A stretch of DNA of 34,540 nucleotides. Source: Vulcanimicrobiota bacterium (GTDB lineage Bacteria; Vulcanimicrobiota; Vulcanimicrobiia; Vulcanimicrobiales; Vulcanimicrobiaceae). Shown here one piece after another: positions 6,672 to 14,800 of this stretch. How positions within the stretch are numbered: the stretch's first letter is position 1; the number at the start of each line of letters is the position of its first letter. Both the position numbers and the translations under genes were made by a program. The DNA lies in assembly GCA_003140855.1 (NCBI GenBank), contig PLLF01000042.1, positions 1 to 34,540 of the forward strand, in the 5' to 3' direction. Below the pieces are notes generated by a model. It was given only the letters and a program-made list of their open reading frames with translations. It had not been told where the DNA came from and made no database searches.

Positions 6672-7864
6672 CAGATTCCGCCTATAAATCTCCCGGGGTT
6701 AAGCGTTCCATGAGGGTCGAAGCGCGCCTTCATCGCGCGCATTTTTTCGATGGCCGGCGGAACCGCGCCCCATGGTTCGAATGGCGCGCGCACCGCAGCA
6801 TCGCTCGCCACGATCGCACAGCGCGGCTCGAGCTCACGCAGCTCGATGTGACACGCTTCGATTTTATCAGCGAACCGCCGCGCGTCGCGCTCGCTCGCGC
6901 GCACGAATACATCGCCGTTCATCACGTCGAGAAGCACGTCCGTAAACAATTCGTGGCGGTTGCACGCATCCCGCAGCTGCTCTGCCCGCTCTTCGGCCGT
7001 TCCGGGAGGCCCGAACAAACGGTAGGTGATCGAACGGCCGCGCTTGTTGGCGATGCACGCATCGAGCGTACGACCGAAACTCTCGGCGGCGCCGGTGTCG
7101 ACGATCGTGGTTTCGGGCACGCCGGCCTTTCCGAGCGCTGAACGCGTGTCGAGGGTCGCGCGCTCGAGCAGCTCTTCGGTGCCTTCGAAATAGAGCAGCA
7201 CGCGGCCGTCGATGTCATCTGCGCCGTCGACGTTCTTGCCGAAGCCTTCAACGCAAAACGCGGCTGCGGGGGTAACCGCAAGTGACGCTATCTGCGCAAT
7301 CGCGCGCGGGCGCGTGGCTTCGGGAAGCGGCGCTATGAGCGTACGGCGTTTCTTCGGAACCGGCAGCGTTTTGAAATTGAGATGCGTGAAAACCGCGAGC
7401 GTTCCAAACGAACCGATGTAGAGTTTGCTCATGTCGTAGCCGCTGACGTTTTTCACGACCATGCCGCCGGCGTTTGCAAGCGTCCCGTCCGCGAGTGCGA
7501 CTTGCGAGCCGATGACGAAATCGCGCGCACGTCCGTAGAAATGCCGGCGCGGTCCGGGCCAGCCCGCCGCCAACGAACCGCCGATGGTAGCTTTCTTGCG
7601 CAGCGGGACGTCGATCGGAATGAATTGTCCGTGCTTGCCGAGCGCGGCGTTCAGCTGCGCGACGCGCACGCCGCTCTGTGCGGAGCACGTCAAATCGTGA
7701 TATTCGTGCGTGAGGATGGTGTTCAGGCCCGTCGTTATCAGCGATACGTCCGCGCGCGGCAACGCCGGACCCATCCCGGCGAGCGTCTTGCCGCCCTCGA
7801 TCGATACTTTCAAACCATCGCGGTCACAGCGCGCGAGTGTCTCGCGCAGTTCGTCGACGGTCAC
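6671..7864 (-). CDS. glcE: Glycolate oxidase FAD-binding subunit GlcE-like
   Basis: A 397-residue FAD-binding protein of the PCMH/VAO fold. The FAD domain has the expected SIEGGKTLAGMG near residue 20, ATIGGSLAAGWPGPRRHFYG near 95 and NAGGMVVKNVSGYDMSKLYIGSFGTL at about 130-155, the last a strong GlcE match. With GlcD it oxidises glycolate or another 2-hydroxyacid and passes electrons to the quinone pool. Its GTG start overlaps the glcD stop by 4 nt. The iron-sulfur subunit gene glcF, normally beside glcDE, is not in the window. Confidence 0.88.
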   Translation of the reverse strand: MTVDELRETLARCDRDGLKVSIEGGKTLAGMGPALPRADVSLITTGLNTILTHEYHDLTCSAQSGVRVAQLNAALGKHGQFIPIDVPLRKKATIGGSLAAGWPGPRRHFYGRARDFVIGSQVALADGTLANAGGMVVKNVSGYDMSKLYIGSFGTLAVFTHLNFKTLPVPKKRRTLIAPLPEATRPRAIAQIASLAVTPAAAFCVEGFGKNVDGADDIDGRVLLYFEGTEELLERATLDTRSALGKAGVPETTIVDTGAAESFGRTLDACIANKRGRSITYRLFGPPGTAEERAEQLRDACNRHELFTDVLLDVMNGDVFVRASERDARRFADKIEACHIELRELEPRCAIVASDAAVRAPFEPWGAVPPAIEKMRAMKARFDPHGTLNPGRFIGGI

Positions 7865-9240
7865 TTCACTTCGGCGCAGCCGACGCCGGCGGGAAAAATC
7901 TTCTCGGGGTTGAGCACGCGTTTGGGATCGAATACTTCGCGCACGCGCGACATCGTCGCGAGGTCGTCGGTCGAGAAGATGCGCGTTAGCGTGTCGCGTT
8001 TCTCATACCCGATGCCGTGCTCGCCACTGATCGTGCCTCCGAGATCGACCGCCGCTTCCAGAATCTCGTTGCCCGCTTCGATAACGGCGGCAACTTGTTT
8101 GCTATCGCCGCGATCGTACATCAACAGCGGATGCAAGTTGCCGTCGCCGGCGTGAAACACGTTGCCCGCGATAATACCCCGCGAACCGCACGCCTCTGCG
8201 ACAGCCTGCAGCGCTTGCGGCAGTTTGGTGCGCGGCACGACGACGTCTTGAATATAGTAGTTGGGCGCGATGCGGCCGGTCGCGCCAAGCGCGCCTTTGC
8301 GCCCCGCCCATAGCGCATCGCGTTCGGCTTCGGATTTTGCGGCCCGCCAGGTGGTCGCGCCGTTTGCGTTCATGATGCGGCGCATCTCGCTCTCGTGCAG
8401 ATTCATCTCGTCTTCGAAGCCGGCGCTTTCAATTAAAAGCACGGCCGCTGCATCGGTCGGATAGCCGGCATGGAATGCCGCTTCAATCGCCGGCAGCATG
8501 ACATGGTCCATCATCTCGAGCGCCGTCGGTATGATGCCGGCGCCGATGATTCCGGTAACCGCGGCCGACGCTGCGTTCACGTCGTCGAACGCCGCCAGCC
8601 AAACGCGAACCGTTTCCGGCTGGCGCAGCAACCGAACCCATGCCGAAGTCACGATTGCGAGCGTGCCTTCGCTGCCGACGAGCACCCCGGTGAGATCGTA
8701 CCCGATATCGTCGAGCGAAGTAGTCATCACGTCGCCGTTTTCATCGACGATCTCGAGCTCGAGTATGTGATTCACTGTCGTGCCGTACGAGAGACAATGT
8801 GGACCGCCGGCGTTGGTACCGATGTTACCGCCGATGGTGGAAACTTTTTGCGACGAAGGATCGGGCGCATAGAAGAGCCCGGCCGTTGCGACGTGCTTCG
8901 AAAGATCGAGGTTGATCAGGCCCGGCTGCACGCGCGCGCGCCGGTTGCGCACATCCACTTCAAGCACGCGATTCATGCGCGCGAACGAGAACACGACGCC
9001 GCCGCGCGCCGGAATCGCACCGCCGCACAAGCCGGTGCCGGCACCGCGCGGAATGATCGGCTCGCCGCAGTCCTTTGCGATTTTTACGGCTGCGGCTACT
9101 TCGCGGGTCGACGCGGGCAGCACGACCGCCGCGGGCACGACACCTTGCGAGTACGCATCGAATGCGTAAACCGCAAGATCCTCCGCCTCCGTTTTGACGG
9201 CGTCTGCACCGAGCGCGTCAATGAGCCGCTGCCTAAGCAT
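7861..9240 (-). CDS. glcD: FAD-linked 2-hydroxyacid oxidase, GlcD-like
   Basis: A 459-residue FAD-linked oxidase. The N-terminal FAD domain has PRGAGTGLCGGAIP near residue 60 and GGNIGTNAGGPHCLSYG at about 135-150. The C-terminal FAD-oxidase domain has GNVFHAGDGNLHPLLMYD and ends with GGTISGEHGIGYEK, where the conserved His and Glu bind substrate. This is the flavin catalytic subunit for glycolate/D-lactate-type substrates. ATG at 9240 lies 11 nt after the stop of namZ. The exact substrate (glycolate or D-lactate) cannot be decided here. Confidence 0.88.
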   Translation of the reverse strand: MLRQRLIDALGADAVKTEAEDLAVYAFDAYSQGVVPAAVVLPASTREVAAAVKIAKDCGEPIIPRGAGTGLCGGAIPARGGVVFSFARMNRVLEVDVRNRRARVQPGLINLDLSKHVATAGLFYAPDPSSQKVSTIGGNIGTNAGGPHCLSYGTTVNHILELEIVDENGDVMTTSLDDIGYDLTGVLVGSEGTLAIVTSAWVRLLRQPETVRVWLAAFDDVNAASAAVTGIIGAGIIPTALEMMDHVMLPAIEAAFHAGYPTDAAAVLLIESAGFEDEMNLHESEMRRIMNANGATTWRAAKSEAERDALWAGRKGALGATGRIAPNYYIQDVVVPRTKLPQALQAVAEACGSRGIIAGNVFHAGDGNLHPLLMYDRGDSKQVAAVIEAGNEILEAAVDLGGTISGEHGIGYEKRDTLTRIFSTDDLATMSRVREVFDPKRVLNPEKIFPAGVGCAEVK

Positions 9241-9251
9241 CGGCTAGAGTT

Positions 9252-10457
9252 TCAACGGTAGAGCAAATACTTCTGCCGGACGGCGAGAAAGCGCCGCAGG
9301 GCCGGCGTCCATTGCGCCTCGATCTCTTGCGCGGAGCGGCCCGCTTGCAGCGCGGTTGCGAATGTATCGGTGCCCCAGTCGGTGGCAGTCGATTTGACGC
9401 TGACGCTAAGCGAACCCGGCGAAACGCTGCGGACCGCCGTGGCAATTTCCACCGCCGTACGCACCGATGGAAAGACTTTCGGATCGAAGACGTCGAGCTC
9501 GACGCCTGCGATTTGCTTGCCCGTTAGCGGACCGAAAAACGGCGACCAGTATGCGGGCCGAAAGTACACGCCCGGAATATTGCGCGCGTTGAGTTCGCTT
9601 GCGAGGCCGTACGCGTCAACCTCTTGTCCGCCGATGTACTTGAATGGTTTGGTCGTGCCGATTCCGCCGTTCAGTCCGATGCTGTCGGTGAGACCGGTGC
9701 ACGGATAGACGACCGTCGTGCTCCATTCCGGAATGTTGGGCGAGGTTTGCACCCATTGCAAGCCCGTATCGGGCCACAGCATTGAGCGCCGCCAGCCCTG
9801 CATTTTTATCACGCGAAGATTCGCGCCGATGCCGAACCGGTTGTTGAAGAGGCGCGCGAGTTCGCCGACCGTCATCCCATGACGCATCGGGATCGGATAG
9901 AGCCCGATGAACGATTTGAACTTCGGATCGAGCACCGGCCCTTCGACCATCGCGCCGCCGATCGGGTCGGGCCGATCGAGCACCCAAATCTCCTTGCCGA
10001 ATTGTTTAGCGGCTTGCATGGCGTAGGCCATCGTCGAAACGTACGTGTAGGGACGCGCGCCGACATCTTGGATATCGAAGAGCAGGACGTCCACGCCGTC
10101 GAGCATCTGCGCCGTTGGATGGCGCTGATCGCCATACAAACTGTACACCGGCAGACCGGTGCGCGCATCGGTGTATGAAGCGACATAGGCGCCCGCGGGG
10201 CGATCGCCGCGTAAGCCGTGCTCGGGTGAGTAGATCGCTTTTACGCAAATATCCCCGTTGGCTTTGATCGCGTCGACGATGTTGACCAAGCGCGACGTGA
10301 CGCCGGTTTGGTTGGTAATGACGCCGACGCATTTGCCGGCTAGATCGTGCCAGGCGCTTTGCAAGAAGATTTCGTCGCCGAGGGTGACGCGGGCGGGCGG
10401 CGGCGTCGTGCCGAGCAAGACGGCGGCCAGCGCCGTAGCGAGTGCGAGTTTAAGCAA
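9252..10457 (-). CDS. namZ: Exo-beta-N-acetylmuramidase NamZ (DUF1343)
   Basis: A 401-residue protein with an N-terminal signal peptide (about residues 1-22). It then has the typical DUF1343/NamZ sequence: a GVITNQTG motif near residue 45, YSPEHGLRGD near 75, a DIQDVGARPYTY segment near 130, LDRPDPIGG near 160 and PSPNIP-like TSPNIPEW near 240. Characterised NamZ removes terminal N-acetylmuramic acid from peptidoglycan fragments, so this exported protein probably takes part in cell-wall sugar recycling. The start is TTG at 10457, overlapping the end of mqnD by 8 nt, which implies coupled translation. Its presence in a queuosine/menaquinone/glycolate gene run is unusual. Confidence 0.88.
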   Translation of the reverse strand: MLKLALATALAAVLLGTTPPPARVTLGDEIFLQSAWHDLAGKCVGVITNQTGVTSRLVNIVDAIKANGDICVKAIYSPEHGLRGDRPAGAYVASYTDARTGLPVYSLYGDQRHPTAQMLDGVDVLLFDIQDVGARPYTYVSTMAYAMQAAKQFGKEIWVLDRPDPIGGAMVEGPVLDPKFKSFIGLYPIPMRHGMTVGELARLFNNRFGIGANLRVIKMQGWRRSMLWPDTGLQWVQTSPNIPEWSTTVVYPCTGLTDSIGLNGGIGTTKPFKYIGGQEVDAYGLASELNARNIPGVYFRPAYWSPFFGPLTGKQIAGVELDVFDPKVFPSVRTAVEIATAVRSVSPGSLSVSVKSTATDWGTDTFATALQAGRSAQEIEAQWTPALRRFLAVRQKYLLYR

Positions 10458-11295
10458 AAACCGCCTCGACTTGTTTGGGGATGATCCCTTGCACGCGCGC
10501 TCGGCGGAAGAGTTCTTTTACGGCTGCAATTCCTTCGTCGCCGATGTCGTCGCTAAATTCGTTCACGTAGGTATCGATGTGCTTGCGCATGACGGTTTCA
10601 TCCATAGATTCCGCGTGCGCGTGCACGTACTTCATGACCTCGTCCTCGTGCTCGCGCGCATACTTCAAACTGCGGCGGATTGCATCGTTGACTTCTTTGG
10701 TTCGGTCTACGAGATCGTTACGCACCATGATCGCACCGAGCGGCACCGGCATCCCACCGGTCTCCTGGTCCCACCATTCGCCCAGATCGGCAACGCCGAC
10801 CAATCCTTCGTCTTTGTAGGTGAAGCGCGATTCGTGGATGATGAGCCCGGCGTCGACGGTTCCATCTGCAACCGCATCGACGATTTTATCGAAGCGCATC
10901 GCGAGCGTTTGGGGCCGCTTGCCCGTGCCCATTGCCAGGCTCAACAGCATAAACGCCGTGGTGCGCTCGCCCGGAATGGCGATCACCTTGTCTTCGAAAT
11001 CTTTTAACGTCTTGCCGGCGCCGGGTTTCGCCACGACCAGCGGACCGCAGGCGTGTCCGAGCGCGCCGCCCGCGCGCAAGACGCTGTAGTTTTCCAGCAA
11101 GTCAGGCACAACGGCATAACTGACTTTCGTCAGTTCGTAGTTACCCTTTAACGCAGAGTTGTTGAGATTTTCGATGTCTTCGAGCTGCACGTTAATCGAC
11201 GGCGCGTCCTTGAGCAGGCCGTTGGCCAGCGCTGCAAAGATGTACGTGTCATTTGGGCAGGGCGAGTACGCGAGTGTAAGTGTTTTGTTATCCAT
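10450..11295 (-). CDS. mqnD: 1,4-dihydroxy-6-naphthoate synthase MqnD
   Basis: A 281-residue periplasmic-binding-protein-fold enzyme of futalosine-pathway menaquinone synthesis, converting cyclic dehypoxanthine futalosine to 1,4-dihydroxy-6-naphthoate. The start MDNKTLTLAYSPCPNDTYIF is the family hallmark. SYAVVPDLL, the GCGPLVV-like ACGPLVVAK, DAGLIIHESRFTY and LGAIMVRNDL follow in order. ATG at 11295 is preferred over a TTG four codons upstream because the family begins here. It overlaps mqnB by 8 nt. Together with mqnB it shows that menaquinone is made from chorismate by the futalosine route. Confidence 0.93.
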   Translation of the reverse strand: MDNKTLTLAYSPCPNDTYIFAALANGLLKDAPSINVQLEDIENLNNSALKGNYELTKVSYAVVPDLLENYSVLRAGGALGHACGPLVVAKPGAGKTLKDFEDKVIAIPGERTTAFMLLSLAMGTGKRPQTLAMRFDKIVDAVADGTVDAGLIIHESRFTYKDEGLVGVADLGEWWDQETGGMPVPLGAIMVRNDLVDRTKEVNDAIRRSLKYAREHEDEVMKYVHAHAESMDETVMRKHIDTYVNEFSDDIGDEGIAAVKELFRRARVQGIIPKQVEAVFA

Positions 11296-11896
11296 CTTTC
11301 GTTCCAAGCAGTGAGAGCAGCGCGTTCAAAATGTGCTCCAGCCCGCGCGCGCCGGCCTCAAAATCCCAGCCGCTGCGGCCGCGGTCGCCGGCTAAGTTGG
11401 ATATACCCCGGACTTCGATGGCCGGCACGCCCGCGATTTCGGCGGCGCGCAGCACGGCGAACCCCTCCATCGTTTCGACGCCCACGCCTTGCGAAGCAAG
11501 CCGAGCCGCCGTTCCGTCGAGCGCGGTCACTTGAGTGACGGTCACGCCGCGCACGCTGCGAAATCCCAGTTCAACGAGTCGATCGACCAGCGCGAGATCG
11601 GAACTCGCGCGATCGACCACGCTGGCGTTATCCGGCAGTTCGATCTGCGCGCCGGTTTCCAAGCACAGCGCGAGCGAATCGTCGGAAACCACGACGCCTT
11701 CGCCGATATCTGCGCAATCCTTGAACGCGCCGGCCAGGCCCGCGTTAATCACCAGCTCCGGGCGGCTTTGCGCCAGCGCGCGCGAGACTGAAGCGGCCGC
11801 TTCGACGGGTCCGACTCCGGTCACGAGCATTTCGACGTGCGGCTGCGATTCAAAGAACGCCAATTCTTTGTTGACCGCGCACGTAACGAGAATCAC
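11288..11896 (-). CDS. mqnB: Futalosine hydrolase MqnB
   Basis: A 202-residue nucleosidase of the phosphorylase/MTAN fold. Visible features are the N-terminal strand ILVTCAVNKEL, the GVGPVEAAASVSRAL loop near residue 30, NAGLAGAF near 55, and the C-terminal VETMEGFAVLRAAEIAGVPAIEVRGISNLAGDR, whose ME.FA and R.ISN motifs bind the nucleoside. It cleaves futalosine to dehypoxanthine futalosine and hypoxanthine. GTG at 11896 overlaps the queE stop by 4 nt. MTA/SAH nucleosidase is the nearest alternative, but the adjacent mqnD supports MqnB. Confidence 0.9.
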   Translation of the reverse strand: MILVTCAVNKELAFFESQPHVEMLVTGVGPVEAAASVSRALAQSRPELVINAGLAGAFKDCADIGEGVVVSDDSLALCLETGAQIELPDNASVVDRASSDLALVDRLVELGFRSVRGVTVTQVTALDGTAARLASQGVGVETMEGFAVLRAAEIAGVPAIEVRGISNLAGDRGRSGWDFEAGARGLEHILNALLSLLGTKDG

Positions 11897-12468
11897 GGAA
11901 CACCGATAAATTTGTGCGTTTGCAGGGAGAGCCGGAAGCGGCCGGGGTGCGCTTTCGCGTATTCGAGCGCCAGCGCCACGTTCTTGGGTTTGTTGCCCTC
12001 GGGCTGCAGCAGCACGGTTTTTTTGTCCGCGAAGAGTTCGAGCCAGTTTTCGGGCACGCGCTCGTCGACGATCAACTTCACTTCGTTGGCGCGCTTCGCC
12101 ATGCGCGTGTCAACGCGTTCTTTTGGCGAGACGGTAAGCCATACGTCGTCGGGGAGTTCGGTGGCGATCGTTCCATTGGATTCGATGTGCACGCGCCTTC
12201 GGTCGCGTCGTAGCGCTTCGATCAGTTCGAGCGCTTCACCCTGCGCGAGCGGTTCGCCGCCGGTCAGCACGACCATCGGGCAATCCTTGCCGAGCTCGCG
12301 CACTTTGGCGACGACCTCGTCGATGGTCGAGAAAAACTTTAAAGAATAATCGGTGTCGCAAAAATCACACGAGAGATTGCATCCGGCCAGGCGTACGAAA
12401 ACTGCCGGCTTACCGGTGTGCTCGCCTTCGCCTTGTATGCTGTAGAAGATCTCTGCCAGCTGCAACAT
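11893..12468 (-). CDS. queE: 7-carboxy-7-deazaguanine synthase QueE
   Basis: A 191-residue radical SAM enzyme. ATG 12468 shares its A with the TAA of queD. A longer frame reads through queD and is not real. The N-terminus EIFYSIQGEGEHTGKPAVFVRL and the cluster motif C-NLS-C-DF-C (CX3CX2C, near residue 30) are clear, followed by VVLTGGEP and HIESNGT. It converts 6-carboxytetrahydropterin to 7-carboxy-7-deazaguanine on the way to preQ0, queuosine or deazapurine-modified DNA. The partners queC and queF are not in this window. Confidence 0.93.
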   Translation of the reverse strand: MLQLAEIFYSIQGEGEHTGKPAVFVRLAGCNLSCDFCDTDYSLKFFSTIDEVVAKVRELGKDCPMVVLTGGEPLAQGEALELIEALRRDRRRVHIESNGTIATELPDDVWLTVSPKERVDTRMAKRANEVKLIVDERVPENWLELFADKKTVLLQPEGNKPKNVALALEYAKAHPGRFRLSLQTHKFIGVP

Positions 12469-12833
12469 TATGAGAAGTCGCTCTTGCGTAAGATCGCGCG
12501 CGCCGTATCCGTTTCCCACAGAACGAGTTCGTCGAGCGCGGGCAGCACCGGATGCAAGCGATGCCAAATCCACGTAACGATGAGTTCGCACGTGGGATTC
12601 TCTATCGTATCGTTGAGTGAGGTATGGTCGAGCGCATCGATGACGTGCCGATCGACGATCGCTTTCAGCACGTCGAAATCCTCGATCATTCCGCGCGCTG
12701 CGCCTTCGGTCTGCAGCGGGCCTCTTACGGCAACTTCGAGGCGATACGAATGCCCGTGCGGACGCGCGCACTTACCCTGATGGAACGGCAGTGTGTGTGC
12801 GGCCTCGAAGCGGAAGCTTTTACGAATTTGCAT
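12468..12833 (-). CDS. queD: 6-carboxy-5,6,7,8-tetrahydropterin synthase QueD
   Basis: A 121-residue PTPS-family protein. The zinc-binding His residues are in FEAAHTLPF and PHGHSY, the catalytic Cys is in GKCARPHGH, and MIEDFDVLK, the DHTSLND motif and ENPTCE complete the active site. It makes 6-carboxytetrahydropterin from dihydroneopterin triphosphate, the step before QueE. It is the first gene of a run of eight minus-strand genes with overlaps or gaps of at most 11 nt. The 5' flank has no Shine-Dalgarno and holds the tail of repeat copy 2. Confidence 0.93.
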   Translation of the reverse strand: MQIRKSFRFEAAHTLPFHQGKCARPHGHSYRLEVAVRGPLQTEGAARGMIEDFDVLKAIVDRHVIDALDHTSLNDTIENPTCELIVTWIWHRLHPVLPALDELVLWETDTARAILRKSDFS

Positions 12834-12906
12834 GATAGGAGGAAGGCTGGACTTTGCCTCGTTATTGGCGCGGGCCTCTCCACGGTGCCGAAGGGCTTTC
12901 TACTTG

Positions 12907-12982
12907 GTGTCATCCTGAGCGAAGCGTTTCGCCTTCAGCGAAACGCGAAGTCGAAGGGCGCCCGAGCGGAGTCGAGGGCCGC
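12907..12982. repeat. Dispersed hairpin repeat, copy 2 (encodes VOC C-terminus)
   Basis: On the minus strand this reads CCCTCGACTCCGCTCGGG, then GCGCCCTTCGACTTC, then a 9-bp stem GCGTTTCGC/GCGAAACGC with a 5-nt loop (12924-12946), then GCTCAGGATGACAC. It shares the TTCGAC and GCTCAGGATGACAC boxes with copy 1. The VOC gene runs into it and takes its last 20 or so codons and its TGA stop from it. The stem may also act as a terminator or mRNA-stabilising hairpin. Confidence 0.7.
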
Positions 12983-13413
12983 TTGAGCCGGCAAAACCTA
13001 GGCTTCGAAATTAGCTCGATCGTATTGCCGGACGGGTCGCGAACGTAAAGCGAGAGCGATTTCCCTTCCGCGCCTTCCTCTTCGCGCTCCTCGACAATCG
13101 CGACGCGGTGAGCCGCAAGATGGTGTCGAAGCGCATTTGCATCGTTTGATCCGAGCGCTAACGCAAAATGATCGATGTTGCGGCCGCCGGTGACGGGCGC
13201 TTTGGCCCAAGCGCCTTCTGGCGAGGCGATGTCGACCAAGTCGAGATGGGAAGTTCCGGCGCGCAATTCAGCCATGCCGTACTTCGGTATGCGTTCCTCC
13301 ACCGTGCAACCGAGCACACTTTCATAGAATGCGAGCGACTCGGACATTCCATTGACGTGCAATAGGATGTGATCGATGCCCGTGATGGTGAAGGGAGGCG
13401 CCGCGATTTCCAT
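12910..13413 (-). CDS. VOC (glyoxalase/bleomycin resistance) family protein
   Basis: A 167-residue protein from ATG 13413. A frame starting at 13491 would overlap the E2 gene. It has a single vicinal oxygen chelate domain of two beta-alpha-beta-beta-beta units. GIDHILLHV holds the first metal ligand His, and IDHFALAL and a C-terminal GNTIELI hold the others. The domain ends at about residue 140. The remaining Arg/Ser/Pro-rich tail is encoded by repeat copy 2, so the original stop has probably been replaced. The reaction is unknown, since the family covers glyoxalases, dioxygenases and epimerases. It lies 7 nt after the E2 stop, as last gene of the 2-oxoacid dehydrogenase operon. Confidence 0.82.
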   Translation of the reverse strand: MEIAAPPFTITGIDHILLHVNGMSESLAFYESVLGCTVEERIPKYGMAELRAGTSHLDLVDIASPEGAWAKAPVTGGRNIDHFALALGSNDANALRHHLAAHRVAIVEEREEEGAEGKSLSLYVRDPSGNTIELISKPRFCRLKRPSTPLGRPSTSRFAEGETLRSG

Positions 13414-13420
13414 GAGGGCC

Positions 13421-14800
13421 CTACAGGGCGCCGCGGGGACCCATTGATTCAAGCCGTTTCTTGAGATCCGCCAGGAAGCCGCTCGCGACATAACCGTCGA
13501 CGACGCGATGATCCAACGATAAACATGAGTTCATCATATAGCGGATCGCGATCGAATCGTCGTCTTGCACCATCGGCCGTCTGACAACGGTTTCCATCGT
13601 GACGATGCCCGCTTGGCCCGCATTGATGATCGGTGCTGAAGCGAACGACCCGTTCGCACCCGTGTTGTTGACGGTGAATGTACCCTTTTTCAGATCGTCG
13701 GTTGTAAGTTTATTTTTGCGCGCACGCTCGATCAGGTCGCCGGCTGCAAGCGCGATTCCCTTGATCGAAAGTTTGTCGGCATGTTTGATGACGGGTACGA
13801 CAAGATTCGCCGGCAGTCCGATCGCAATGCCGATGTTCACATCCTTTTCGACGTAAATCGACGGGCCTTCAGTTAGGAACTTCGAGTTCATCAGTGGAAA
13901 CGCAGCCAGCGATTCGACGACCGCGCGAATGAAGAACGGAAGAAGTGTGAGCTTTACGCCCGTGTCGCGTTCGAAGCGATCTTTCTCGCGTTTGCGCCAT
14001 TCCCAGACGTTGGTGACGTCAACTTCGACCATCGACCAGGCGTGCGGGGCAGTCTTGCGCGATTCGATCATGCGCTCCGCAATAATGCGGCGCATGCTGC
14101 TGAGGTGAATGGTCGTGCCGGGGATCGGATCGGCATACGTGCTCGTGTTGCCCGGCCCGGGTTTGGACGGCGCGCGCGGTGCCTCGGTCGGCGCGGCGGT
14201 CGCGGCGCCACTCGGCGTGAGCTTAGCGGCGGCGAGCACGTCGTCAGCGGTCACGCGTCCGCTCGCGCCGGACCCTCGAACGCCGCGAACGTCGATATGA
14301 TGTTCTCGCGCTAAACGACGGACGGCCGGCGAGACGCCGCGCAGCGCGGCTTCTTCGCGCTGGCCGTTGCTTTTCGGTGGAAACATCGTGGGCGTGCCAC
14401 TGGACGCGGCTGCCGATTTTACGTCGAGCTGCGGAATATTGAAGCCGGGAACCGGTTCCATGTTGGCGCTTTCCGCCATCGCGTCGCGCGACTTGGGAGG
14501 CTCGCCTGATTTCTCGGCGGGCGTTTCCGAAGTTTTTGCCTGTGCCGACGCCTTGGCGGCTCCAACCTCGTCGATAATCGCAATCGGCGTGCCCGTCGCA
14601 ACGGTCGTGCCTTCTTGCACGAGCAGTTCGCGAATTTTGCCGGTGACGGGCGAGGGAACCTCGGAGTTGACCTTGTCGGTCGAAACCTCGAGGAACGCTT
14701 CGTATTTTTCGACCGGGTCGCCGGCTTTTTTTAGCCAGCGCTCGACGGTGCCTTCGGTAACCGTTTCGCCGAGTTGCGGCATCGTGATAGTCGTGGCCAC
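13421..14800 (-). CDS. Dihydrolipoamide acyltransferase (E2) of 2-oxoacid dehydrogenase complex
   Basis: A 459-residue E2 protein. Residues 1-75 form one lipoyl domain, with the lipoylated Lys in EVSTDKVNSEV. A Pro/Ala/Ser-rich linker follows, then a peripheral subunit-binding domain (about 155-195, with SPAVRRLAREH and GSGASGRVTADDVL). After a second linker comes the catalytic acyltransferase domain (about 235-459), with the active site DHRVVDG near residue 435. It transfers the acyl group to CoA. The neighbouring E1 alpha and beta genes suggest a branched-chain 2-oxoacid dehydrogenase, though pyruvate or acetoin is possible. The GTG start overlaps the E1 beta stop by one base. No E3 gene is in the window. 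Confidence 0.92.
   Translation of the reverse strand: MATTITMPQLGETVTEGTVERWLKKAGDPVEKYEAFLEVSTDKVNSEVPSPVTGKIRELLVQEGTTVATGTPIAIIDEVGAAKASAQAKTSETPAEKSGEPPKSRDAMAESANMEPVPGFNIPQLDVKSAAASSGTPTMFPPKSNGQREEAALRGVSPAVRRLAREHHIDVRGVRGSGASGRVTADDVLAAAKLTPSGAATAAPTEAPRAPSKPGPGNTSTYADPIPGTTIHLSSMRRIIAERMIESRKTAPHAWSMVEVDVTNVWEWRKREKDRFERDTGVKLTLLPFFIRAVVESLAAFPLMNSKFLTEGPSIYVEKDVNIGIAIGLPANLVVPVIKHADKLSIKGIALAAGDLIERARKNKLTTDDLKKGTFTVNNTGANGSFASAPIINAGQAGIVTMETVVRRPMVQDDDSIAIRYMMNSCLSLDHRVVDGYVASGFLADLKKRLESMGPRGAL

Noticed and set aside
8470-9261. A 263-codon plus-strand frame across glcD
   Set aside because: Antisense to a well-conserved FAD oxidase, composition dominated by Arg/Ala/His, no start signal.
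12469-12771. Long N-terminal extension of queE
   Set aside because: It reads the queD gene in another frame. The ATG at 12468 overlaps the queD stop and matches the family start.
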